From positions 1-47,925 of the forward strand of contig NZ_BCQR01000091.1 of assembly GCF_001552175.1 (NCBI RefSeq): 47,925 nt of DNA. Direction: 5' to 3'. A program made the translations under genes and the position numbers. This document shows positions 34,544-41,905 of this stretch, one piece after another (the first letter of the stretch is position 1; each line of letters opens with the position of its first letter). Under the pieces are notes generated by a model. That model saw only the letters and a program-made list of their open reading frames with translations. It made no database searches and was not told the DNA's origin. The DNA comes from Actinomadura kijaniata NBRC 14229 (GTDB lineage: Bacteria; Actinomycetota; Actinomycetes; Streptosporangiales; Streptosporangiaceae).

Positions 34544-35536
34544 ATGCCCCAGGTGATCACTGCCGTCCAGCGGAGGTTCGAGTCCGCCGACGCGGCGGTC
34601 CGGACCCGGCTGCGCCGGGCACGGGCGCGGTGGCGGTGGTTCGACCACCTCGCCCGCGCCTACGAGCGGTACCGGGACCGGCGCGGGGACCGGCTGGCGG
34701 CGGCGCTGACCTCCTACGGGTTCCTGTCGTTCTTCCCCCTGCTGGCGCTGGCGTACGCGCTGCTCGGCTATCTGGTCGGGGTCAGCGACCTGGCGCGCGA
34801 GTACCTGGTCACGGCGATCAACGACATGCTGCCGGGGCTGTCGGACCGCCTCCAGATCAGCGAGGTCGTCCGGTCCAAGACCGCCGCCGGGCTGATCGGC
34901 ACCGTCGGCCTGCTGCTGACCGGGCTCGGCTGGGTGCAGGTGCTGCGGGAGTCGCTGCGCGACATCTGGGGCAACGACCCCCGCCCCGAGGGCGCCAACT
35001 TCCTGGTGATGCGGCTGCTGGACGCGGCCGTGCTGGTGTTCCTGGGGGTCATGCTGATCCTCGGGTCGGCCGCCACCGCCGTCGCGGGCAGCACCGCCCA
35101 CACGGTGCTGGGCTGGTTCGGGATGGACGACGTGAGCGGGGCCGGGACGGCGCTGCGGCTGCTGTCGCTGGGCGTGGCGGTGTTCTTCAACACCTGGATC
35201 TTCCTGGTGCTGTTCTCCCGGCTGACCGGCACCCGCGCGCCCTGGCGGCGCATCTACAAGGGCGCGCTGCTGGGCGCGGTCGGGTTCGAGGCGCTCAAGC
35301 AGGTCGCCTCGTTCCTGCTGGGCCGCACCGTGGACAACCCGCTGTACGCCTCGTTCGCGGTCCTGGTCGGGCTGATGGTGTGGATCAACCTGGTGTCGCG
35401 GTACCTGTTCTACGTCGCCGCCTGGACCGCGACGCGCAGCGTGGTGCTGAGCGCCGACAACGGGCACCGGACGCTCACCCCCGGGGACGTCCTCAGCGTC
35501 AGCGCGCGTCCGGTGGGCAGACGCGAGAAGGTCTAG
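34544..35536 (+). CDS. YihY/virulence factor BrkB family membrane protein
   Basis: The 330-residue protein has a basic N-terminus, then about six membrane helices, starting LTSYGFLSFFPLLALAYALL. The family block DRLAAALTSYGFLSFFPLL and the helices VFFNTWIFLVLFSRLTG, FLLGRTVDNPLYASFAVLVG and MVWINLVSRYLFYVAAWTAT are all characteristic. The family was once mis-assigned as RNase BN; its true function is unsettled. Codons after the ATG are preceded by only a weak ribosome site. Its TAG stop shares a CTAG with the convergent SnoaL-like gene. Confidence 0.88.
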   Translation: MPQVITAVQRRFESADAAVRTRLRRARARWRWFDHLARAYERYRDRRGDRLAAALTSYGFLSFFPLLALAYALLGYLVGVSDLAREYLVTAINDMLPGLSDRLQISEVVRSKTAAGLIGTVGLLLTGLGWVQVLRESLRDIWGNDPRPEGANFLVMRLLDAAVLVFLGVMLILGSAATAVAGSTAHTVLGWFGMDDVSGAGTALRLLSLGVAVFFNTWIFLVLFSRLTGTRAPWRRIYKGALLGAVGFEALKQVASFLLGRTVDNPLYASFAVLVGLMVWINLVSRYLFYVAAWTATRSVVLSADNGHRTLTPGDVLSVSARPVGRREKV

Positions 35537-35970
35537 CCGGACCAGAACGCGTCGTCGCCGTACTGGTCCTCGGCGATCGTGCGGATCTCGGTGACGCGGC
35601 CGTCCTCGAAGCGGAAGACGTCGACCGCGCGGCCCGTCAGCGTCCGGCCGCGGCGTTCGGCGTAGGTGTGGACGAGCGCGACGCCGTAGTCGTCACCGGC
35701 CATCACCGCGTAGGGCTCGCTGCGGAACGTGCCGCCGGACAGCTCGAACAGCTTCACGTAGAAGCCGAGGACCTCCTCGGGCGTGGTGTAGTCGCCGCAC
35801 AGGGGGCCCCGGCCGGGGACGCGGTGGACGACCCGCTCGGCCAGCAGCGAGCGGATCAGCTCCATGTCGCCCTTGGCGAAGGCGGTGTAGCCGTCGCGGA
35901 GCAGGGCCGCGTGGGGGTGTTCGGGGGCGGTGCGGTCGTGGGAAGGCTCATGCGCGGGGGCAGATGACAC
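35533..35970 (-). CDS. SnoaL-like/NTF2-fold protein
   Basis: The 145-residue protein has a disordered N-terminus (about 20 residues), then an alpha+beta NTF2 fold: LLRDGYTAFAKGDMELIRSL (cone helix), FYVKLFELSGGTFRSEPYAV, and FRFEDGRVTEIRTIAEDQYG. Conserved features match SnoaL-like polyketide cyclases, ketosteroid-isomerase relatives and small stress proteins. No clear catalytic Asp/His set can be assigned, so I call it only by fold. Downstream its stop is shared with the YihY gene. The 35971-36129 gap to the carboxypeptidase gene is GC-rich with no frame I would call. Confidence 0.75.
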   Translation of the reverse strand: MSSAPAHEPSHDRTAPEHPHAALLRDGYTAFAKGDMELIRSLLAERVVHRVPGRGPLCGDYTTPEEVLGFYVKLFELSGGTFRSEPYAVMAGDDYGVALVHTYAERRGRTLTGRAVDVFRFEDGRVTEIRTIAEDQYGDDAFWSG

Positions 35971-36129
35971 GACGCTTTCCTCCTGTGGCGTGCCGGTCCG
36001 CCGTCCAGCGGCGGCGCGCGGTGACCGGTCGCCACTGCCGAGGGTAGGCCGCGGCCGGGCCGCCGGGCCAGGGGAGGGCGGCCTTACCCGCGCCCGCCCG
36101 CCTCGGCCCGCGCCCTACCGGCCCGCGCC

Positions 36130-37350
36130 CTACTCCCCGCCGGACGGCTCGGCGTCGTCGCCCTCGCGGCGGCGGCGCATGACCAGGGCCAGCACTCCGG
36201 CCAGGATCCCGACCCCGCCGACCACGACGCCGATCGTCACCCAGTCGCGCCTCTCCTCGTCGCCGGCGATCGCCCTGGGCAGCAGCGGGTTTCCGTCCTG
36301 GTCGGGCTTGGCCGCGGGCTTGAGGTCGCCGGGCGGGACGAGGGTGCCGACCGGCTTGGCCTTCCCGACGGCGGCGAACCCCCAGTCCAGCAGCTTGGCG
36401 GCGTAGGGCGACGGCGGCCGGTCGGCCTTCATCAGCGAGATGATGATCGTTTTGTCGCCGCGCCGGGCCGCCGCGACATAGGTCTGCTGGGCCGCGAGCG
36501 TGAAGCCGTTCTTCCCGCCGAGCATGCCGCGGTAGGCGTGCGCCTGGCCCTCCAGCATCCGGTTGTGGGTGTGGATCGGGTAGCCCCCGGTCTTCTTGCC
36601 CTTCTTCTTCTCCTTCTTGGAGGGCGGCGCCGGGAACCAGTGATCGATCTTCTGGACGTAGCCGCGGAACTGCGGGTTCCTCAGCCCCTCCCGCAGGATC
36701 AGCGCCAGGTCGTAGGCCGAGGTGTGCTGGGTCTTCACGTTCAGGCCGAGGTCGACGTCCAGGCCGTTGGGGGACCCGGCGACGGTGTCGTGGGCGTTGA
36801 GGCGGCGGGCCTCGGCGTTCATGTCGGCCAGGGTCTTCCTCATGCCGCCGTTGGCCTCGGCGAGCGTCACGGCGGCGTCGTTGGCCGACATCATCATCAA
36901 CGCGTAGAACAGGTCGGACACCTTGTAGGTCAGCTTCGGCGTCATGCCGACCTTGGTGCCCTCGACGTCGCACGCCGCCTGGCTGGGCCGCACCATCCGG
37001 TTCGGGTCCAGCTTGGGGATCAGCGCGACGGTCGTCAGCGTCTTGAGGGTGCTGGCGGGCAGGTAGTGCCCGTGCGGGTCGCGGGCGGCCAGCACCTCCC
37101 CGGTGTCGCCGTCGGCGATCAGCCAGGACGCCGCCTTGATCTTCGGTGCGGCGGGCACCCCGGGCCCGGCGTTGACGATGACGCCCCTTCCGCCCAGCTG
37201 CGGACCGCCGACCGGCTCCCGCGGGGGGACGGCGGACACCGCGCCCGGTGCGGCGGTCGCGCCCGCCGCGACGGCGCTCGGGGTCGCGACGAGGCACGCC
37301 GAGACGAGCGGGATCGAGAGCGCGACGCTGGCGCGGTGAAGAGACCTCAT
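36130..37350 (-). CDS. D-alanyl-D-alanine carboxypeptidase, S11 family
   Basis: A penicillin-binding protein that trims D-Ala from peptidoglycan stem peptides. It has 406 residues: a signal peptide (1-29), catalytic domain, a Lys-rich insertion KKEKKKGKKTGG near 245-256, and a C-terminal membrane helix (WVTIGVVVGGVGILAGVLAL) followed by RRRRE, so it is membrane-anchored outside the cell. Active-site motifs are STLK (100-103, nucleophile Ser100), SAN (155-157), and GGKNG (278-282) where KTG is expected. Actinobacterial S11 enzymes with KNG are known to me, so activity is still likely. It is divergent from the GCS2-like gene, with 420 bp between. Confidence 0.9.
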   Translation of the reverse strand: MRSLHRASVALSIPLVSACLVATPSAVAAGATAAPGAVSAVPPREPVGGPQLGGRGVIVNAGPGVPAAPKIKAASWLIADGDTGEVLAARDPHGHYLPASTLKTLTTVALIPKLDPNRMVRPSQAACDVEGTKVGMTPKLTYKVSDLFYALMMMSANDAAVTLAEANGGMRKTLADMNAEARRLNAHDTVAGSPNGLDVDLGLNVKTQHTSAYDLALILREGLRNPQFRGYVQKIDHWFPAPPSKKEKKKGKKTGGYPIHTHNRMLEGQAHAYRGMLGGKNGFTLAAQQTYVAAARRGDKTIIISLMKADRPPSPYAAKLLDWGFAAVGKAKPVGTLVPPGDLKPAAKPDQDGNPLLPRAIAGDEERRDWVTIGVVVGGVGILAGVLALVMRRRREGDDAEPSGGE

Positions 37351-37772
37351 GATTCCCCGAAGGTTAGGCGACGTACCCGGAGAAGAGGTACCCCGGGGCG
37401 GACTCCCCGACGCCGGTGATCTGTACGACCTAAGGTGCGGACGGCGTTCCGGCGGAGGAATCGTGCGCGGTTCCCGAACCGGACGCCGCGGCGTACGTTG
37501 GAACGGTCGAGGCGCGAGCGGACGGACTAGTCCGTTCGAGGGGTGTCCGGACCAAGATCGATGGCTGGAAAGAGTGACGGTGCGTGATCACCGCCCGTCC
37601 CGACGAGTCAAATGATCCCCAAAGGGCATGGAAGTGCCCAGAGCGACGGGCACTGGACGTCATCATGGAGTCGAGCGACCTGACCGGCATTTGTCCAGGC
37701 ATAGGGACCCGCTGGCCGAATTGCGCCACGTGCCACGCAGCGACCTGCAAGGATTGTGGACGGAGGTTGGCC
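37351..37772. other. Long intergenic region with in-frame Cys-rich stretch
   Basis: This 422-bp gap is AT-richer than its surroundings, mainly from 37560 to 37760. The frame of the downstream ligase is open back to GTG 37584; it encodes CPGIGTRWPNCATCHAATCK and DCG just upstream of the chosen start, with five closely spaced cysteines. I could not decide whether this is a translated N-terminal extension, a short upstream peptide or chance. CGGAGG at 37761-37766 fits the start at 37773. The promoters for both divergent genes must lie here. Confidence 0.4.
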
Positions 37773-38951
37773 GTGGCCATTGACTTCAACCCATCGCGCG
37801 GGGCGACGCTGGGCATCGAGTGGGAGATCCAGCTCATCGACGCCGACACCCGGCACCTGCGGCAGGACGCCGGCGAGGTGCTGGCGGACCTGCCGTCGCT
37901 CAGCGAGAGCGGCGTCGGCTCCGCCGGGCTGGCCAAGGTCCGCCACGAGCTGATGGAGTCGACGGTCGAGATCGTGACCGACGTCTGCCACACCGTGGCG
38001 GAGGCCAAGCGCGACCTGGCCGGGACGCTGGCCGCCCTGCGCGCCGCCGGCGAGCCCCGCGGCATCGCCCTGGCCTGCACCGGCACCCACCCGTTCAGCG
38101 ACTGGCGGGACGCGGTCACCGCCCCGATCCAGCGCTACGCCGACCTGATCGAGCAGATGCAGTGGCTCGCCCGCCGCATCCAGACGTTCGGCGTGCACGT
38201 CCACGTCGGCGTCACCGACGCCGCCAAGGCGATCCCGATCGTCAACGCGCTGTCGGCCTACCTCCCCCACTTCCTCGCGCTGACCGCCTCCAGCCCGTTC
38301 TGGAGCGGCGCCGACACCGGGCTGGCCTCCAGCCGCGCGGTGGTGTTCGGCCAGCTGCCCACGGCCGGGCCGCCGCACCTGCTGGACGACTGGCCGGCGT
38401 TCGAGGAGTACATGGACACCTTGCTGCGGGCCGGCACCATCCGGAGCATCAAGGAGGTGTGGTGGGACATCCGCCCGCACCCGGACTTCGGCACCATCGA
38501 GATCCGGATGTTCGACGGCATCCCCACCATGCGTGAAGTGGGCATGGCGGCCGCGCTGTGCCAGAGCCTGGTGACCCTGTTCGAACAGCAGATCGACCGG
38601 GGGTACACGCTGCCGAGACCCGCGGCCTGGGTGGTGCGCGACAACAAGTGGCGCGCCACGCGGTACGGCCTCGACGCCGTCGTCATCACCGACGACACCG
38701 GGAACACCGCACCCCTCCGTGACGGTTTGTACGAACTGGTCCGCGAACTGGAACCCGTGGCCGACCGGCTCGGCTGCTCCGAGGAGCTCAAGGTGGCCGG
38801 CGAGGTCCTCGACCGGGGGGCGCCGTACGAGCGTCAGCGCGCGATCCGCGCCGAGGGCGGCACCCTGGAGGACGTGGTCGACGCGGCGGTCACCGAACTC
38901 GCGGAGGACAGGTTCGTCGACGTCGGGGAGGGCGCGCATGGCGGCGGATGA
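37773..38951 (+). CDS. GCS2-type carboxylate-amine ligase
   Basis: ATP-dependent ligases of this family join a carboxylate (usually glutamate gamma-carboxyl) to an amine; members include YbdK and EgtA-like glutamate-cysteine ligases. From GTG 37773 (AIDFNPSRGATLGIEWEIQL) it has 392 residues. GIEWEIQL (14-21), VHVHVGV, WWDIRPHPDFGTIEIRMFDG and MREVGMAAALCQSLV are the core GCS2 blocks; acidic residues in these bind Mg-ATP. The true amine substrate is unknown. A 14-nt overlap with the M20 amidohydrolase downstream makes a shared pathway very likely. Confidence 0.88.
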   Translation: MAIDFNPSRGATLGIEWEIQLIDADTRHLRQDAGEVLADLPSLSESGVGSAGLAKVRHELMESTVEIVTDVCHTVAEAKRDLAGTLAALRAAGEPRGIALACTGTHPFSDWRDAVTAPIQRYADLIEQMQWLARRIQTFGVHVHVGVTDAAKAIPIVNALSAYLPHFLALTASSPFWSGADTGLASSRAVVFGQLPTAGPPHLLDDWPAFEEYMDTLLRAGTIRSIKEVWWDIRPHPDFGTIEIRMFDGIPTMREVGMAAALCQSLVTLFEQQIDRGYTLPRPAAWVVRDNKWRATRYGLDAVVITDDTGNTAPLRDGLYELVRELEPVADRLGCSEELKVAGEVLDRGAPYERQRAIRAEGGTLEDVVDAAVTELAEDRFVDVGEGAHGGG

Positions 38952-40413
38952 GGAGCCCGTGGAGCCTGCCGGGGGATCGGCCGCCGACAAGCGCGGGAAC
39001 GAGCGCAAGGCCGATCAGCAGGCCGCCGAACAGCAGACCGTCGGGCGGGGCCCGTGGGGCTCCGCCCTCGCGCAGGGGGCGCACATGACACAGTCCGGAC
39101 CCGGGGTGATGCCCGGCCTTGAACCAGGCGACGCCCCTCAGGAGGGGCCCGTGGCCGACCGGCCGGCGGCGGACGGGGGAGCCGCGTTGCAGCCGCAACT
39201 GGACGCGTTCCTGTCCGAACGCGAGCAGGAGCTGATCGAGTTCCGCCGGGACCTGCACATGCACCCGGAACTCGGGTACGCCGAGTACCGCACGACCGAC
39301 CAGATCGTGGCGGTGCTCAAGGCCGCCGGGCTGGAGCCGAAGGTGCTCCCGCGCGGTACCGGCCTGTTCTGCGACATCGGCCCGGAGGACGGCTACACCG
39401 TCGCGCTGCGCGCCGACATCGACGCCCTTCCGCTCCAGGACGAGAAGGAGGGCGTGCCCTACCGGTCGACCGTGCCGGGCGTGGCGCACGCCTGCGGCCA
39501 CGACGTGCACACCGCGATGGTGCTGGGCGCGGGCCTGTTCCTGGCGCAGCAGGCGGCGGCGGGGCTGCTGCCGGGCCGGGTGCGGCTGCTGTTCCAGCCC
39601 GCCGAGGAGACCCCGGGCGGCGCGCTGGACGTGATCGCCGGCGGCGGGATCGTGGGCGTGGACCGGGCGTTCGCGCTGCACTGCGACCCGCGCATCGAGG
39701 TCGGCCAGCTGGGCCTGCGCACCGGCGCCATCACGGCGGCGTGCGACAAGGTGTACGTCCGGGTCGCCGGGCCCGGCGGGCACACCGCCCGGCCGCACCT
39801 GACCGCCGACCTGGTCTACGCCCTCGCCAAGATCGTCACCGAGCTCCCGGCGGCGCTGTCGCGGCGCGTGGACCCGCGCTCCAGCCTGTCGCTGGTGTGG
39901 GGCCGGGTGTCGGCCGGGTCGGTCGCCAACGCGATCCCCGACGACGGCATCGCCGAGGGCACCGTGCGCTGCCTGGACGACGAGGCGTGGCACCGCGCGC
40001 CCGAGATGGTCCGGGCGCTGCTGGACTCGGTGGCCGCCGCCTACGACGTGGACGCGTCGCTGGAGTACCGGCGCGGCGTCCCGCCGACCGTCAACGAGGC
40101 CACCAGCGTCCAGATGTTCCGCGACGCGGCGGCGCTGGTGCTGGGCGAGGAGGGGGCGGTCCCGACGCCGCAGAGCCTCGGCGGCGAGGACTTCGGCTGG
40201 TACCTGGAGTCGGTTCCCGGCGCGCTGGCCCGCCTCGGCGTCCGCCGGCCCGGGTCGGCCGAGGAGTACGACCTGCACCGGGGCGACTTCGACGTGGACG
40301 AGTCCTGCATCGCGGTCGGCGTCCGCGTCCTGGTGGCGACGGCGCTGACGGCCCTGTGGGACGGCAACCGCCCCAACGCCGAGGACCCCGTGGAGGGGTC
40401 GAAGCTGGCCTGA
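38938..40413 (+). CDS. M20-family amidohydrolase/metallopeptidase
   Basis: The 491-residue protein begins MAADEEPVEPAGGSAAD with GGGGAGG six bases upstream; the first 88 residues look disordered and are longer than in relatives. The catalytic domain shows RRDLHMHPEL (103-112), LRADIDALP (157-165), HACGHDVHTAM (184-194) and QPAEE (220-224), giving the metal ligands and general base of the hippurate hydrolase/amidohydrolase group; GGEDFGWYL lies near the C-terminus. It hydrolyses N-acyl amino acids or similar amides. The gene overlaps the GCS2-type ligase, so one enzyme may make and the other cleave, or process, related amides. Confidence 0.9.
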   Translation: MAADEEPVEPAGGSAADKRGNERKADQQAAEQQTVGRGPWGSALAQGAHMTQSGPGVMPGLEPGDAPQEGPVADRPAADGGAALQPQLDAFLSEREQELIEFRRDLHMHPELGYAEYRTTDQIVAVLKAAGLEPKVLPRGTGLFCDIGPEDGYTVALRADIDALPLQDEKEGVPYRSTVPGVAHACGHDVHTAMVLGAGLFLAQQAAAGLLPGRVRLLFQPAEETPGGALDVIAGGGIVGVDRAFALHCDPRIEVGQLGLRTGAITAACDKVYVRVAGPGGHTARPHLTADLVYALAKIVTELPAALSRRVDPRSSLSLVWGRVSAGSVANAIPDDGIAEGTVRCLDDEAWHRAPEMVRALLDSVAAAYDVDASLEYRRGVPPTVNEATSVQMFRDAAALVLGEEGAVPTPQSLGGEDFGWYLESVPGALARLGVRRPGSAEEYDLHRGDFDVDESCIAVGVRVLVATALTALWDGNRPNAEDPVEGSKLA

Positions 40414-40724
40414 CGGGACCCGGCGGGCGGCGGCCCGGAGCGCGAACCGGCCGGTCGTGGCGCGTGTCCGCGATGGAGGCGATGTCCATCAGCTGACACT
40501 TGCTACGACTGGCCGGATCTGTTTTTCTGGACCCCGACCGCTCCCGGAACGCCACTGATCCGTACGCTGACCAGTGGCGATATGCCTACGCCTTGGTAAC
40601 GGACCTGTTGCGAAACGGGCCGGATGGGATTTTCCACCCATTAGGCGAGGTAGCGTCCCATCGATTTGGTGGTCGCGTTGCGGCCACCGTTGTGCCCTGG
40701 GCGGGGAACGGAAGGAGCGGCCAC
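40414..40724. promoter_or_regulatory. Regulatory region of the nucleoside operon
   Basis: The 311-bp stretch has T-rich tracts (GATCTGTTTTTCTGG at about 40516-40530) and an 8-bp inverted repeat CGCCACTG (40550-40557) with CAGTGGCG (40572-40579) separated by 14 nt. This could be an operator or an mRNA hairpin in the leader of the BMP lipoprotein gene. No purine-riboswitch core is recognised. GAAGGAG at 40711-40717 is the ribosome site for the next gene. Confidence 0.4.
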
Positions 40725-41771
40725 GTGCGCCGTGCATTCAAGATTTCGGCTGTCACGCTGACGAGCGCCATGCTGGCGTTCGGCGCGTCGGCGTGCGGCG
40801 GCAAGAAGGTCGAGAGCGGAAGCGGCTCCGGCGGAGGCAAGAAGACCGTCAAGGTCGGTCTGGCCTACGACATCGGCGGGCGCGGCGACAAGTCGTTCAA
40901 CGACGCCGCCTACGCCGGCCTGGAGAAGGCCAAGAACGACCTCAACGTCGACATCAAGGACCTTGAGGCCAAGAAGGACGAGCCGGAGGGCGACAAGGTC
41001 CAGCGCCTGGAGCTGCTGGCCAAGTCGGGCTACAACCCGGTCGTCGCCGTCGGCTACGCCTACGCGGGCGCGCTCGGCAAGGTCGCCAAGAACTACCCGA
41101 ACGTCAAGTTCGCGATCGTCGACGACGCCTCGATCAAGGCCGACAACGTCACCAACCTGGTGTTCGCCGAGGAGCAGGGCTCGTTCCTGGTCGGCGCGGC
41201 GGCGGCCCTGAAGTCCAAGACGGGCCACGTGGGCTTCATCGGCGGCGTGGACACCCCGCTGATCAAGAAGTTCGAGGCGGGCTACGTCGCGGGCGTCAAG
41301 AAGGTCAAGCCGGACGCCAAGATCGAGATCAACTACATCTCGCGCGGCACCGACTTCTCCGGCTTCGCGGACCCGGCCAAGGGCAAGACGATCGCCGAGG
41401 GCCAGTACGACAAGGGCGCCGACGTGGTCTACCACGCCGCCGGCCTGTCGGGCGTGGGCCTGTTCCAGGCCGCCGCCGCCAAGAAGAAGTACGCGATCGG
41501 CGTGGACTCCGACCAGTACCTGACGGCCGACGCCGCCGCCAAGCCGCTGATCATCACCTCGATGATCAAGCGGGTGGACACCGCGGTGTTCAACTTCGTC
41601 AAGCAGACCTCCGACGGCACCGTCAAGGGCGGCCCGGAGACCTTCGACCTGAAGGACGACGGGGTGGGCTACTCGACCTCCAACGCGGCCGAGATCGACC
41701 CGCTGAAGGCCAAGCTGGACGAGTTCAAGCAGCAGATCATCGACGGCAAGATCACCGTCCCCAGCAAGTAA
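40725..41771 (+). CDS. BMP-family nucleoside-binding lipoprotein
   Basis: The substrate-binding component of a nucleoside ABC importer. From GTG 40725 it has 348 residues with a lipoprotein signal ending in LAFGASAC; Cys24 would be lipidated and the protein tethered outside the membrane. A Gly/Ser/Lys linker precedes the BMP (PnrA-like) domain: VKVGLAYDIGGRGDKSFNDA, QGSFLVGAAAALKSKTGHVG and GFIGGVDTPLIKKFEAGYVA are standard. It heads the set with ATPase and two permeases, cdd and deoA, which argues for nucleosides as ligand. A hairpin after its stop may reduce downstream expression. Confidence 0.92.
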   Translation: MRRAFKISAVTLTSAMLAFGASACGGKKVESGSGSGGGKKTVKVGLAYDIGGRGDKSFNDAAYAGLEKAKNDLNVDIKDLEAKKDEPEGDKVQRLELLAKSGYNPVVAVGYAYAGALGKVAKNYPNVKFAIVDDASIKADNVTNLVFAEEQGSFLVGAAAALKSKTGHVGFIGGVDTPLIKKFEAGYVAGVKKVKPDAKIEINYISRGTDFSGFADPAKGKTIAEGQYDKGADVVYHAAGLSGVGLFQAAAAKKKYAIGVDSDQYLTADAAAKPLIITSMIKRVDTAVFNFVKQTSDGTVKGGPETFDLKDDGVGYSTSNAAEIDPLKAKLDEFKQQIIDGKITVPSK

Positions 41772-41796
41772 GGGCGGCGATCCGGCACTGACCGCG

Positions 41797-41847
41797 ACCG
41801 GCCCGGCGGGACGCCCCCGTCTCAGCGAGGGGCCCCGCCGGGCCGGT
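41797..41847. terminator. Stem-loop between binding protein and ATPase genes
   Basis: ACCGGCCCGGCGGG (41797-41810) and CCCGCCGGGCCGGT (41834-41847) are a perfect 14-bp stem around a 23-nt loop that has its own CCCC/GGGG pairing. It lies inside the operon, so it is more likely a partial terminator or 3' stabiliser that raises the amount of binding protein relative to the transporter. Confidence 0.6.
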
Positions 41848-41905
41848 CGTACGGTTTTCCGATCGACGTCGATCACTGTCCGGCCACTGCCGAGGAGAGC
41901 AGGGG

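Noticed and set aside
40414..40724. Possible purine riboswitch before the nucleoside operon
   Set aside because: I found no conserved purine-riboswitch core or three-way junction; only a spaced 8-bp inverted repeat is visible.
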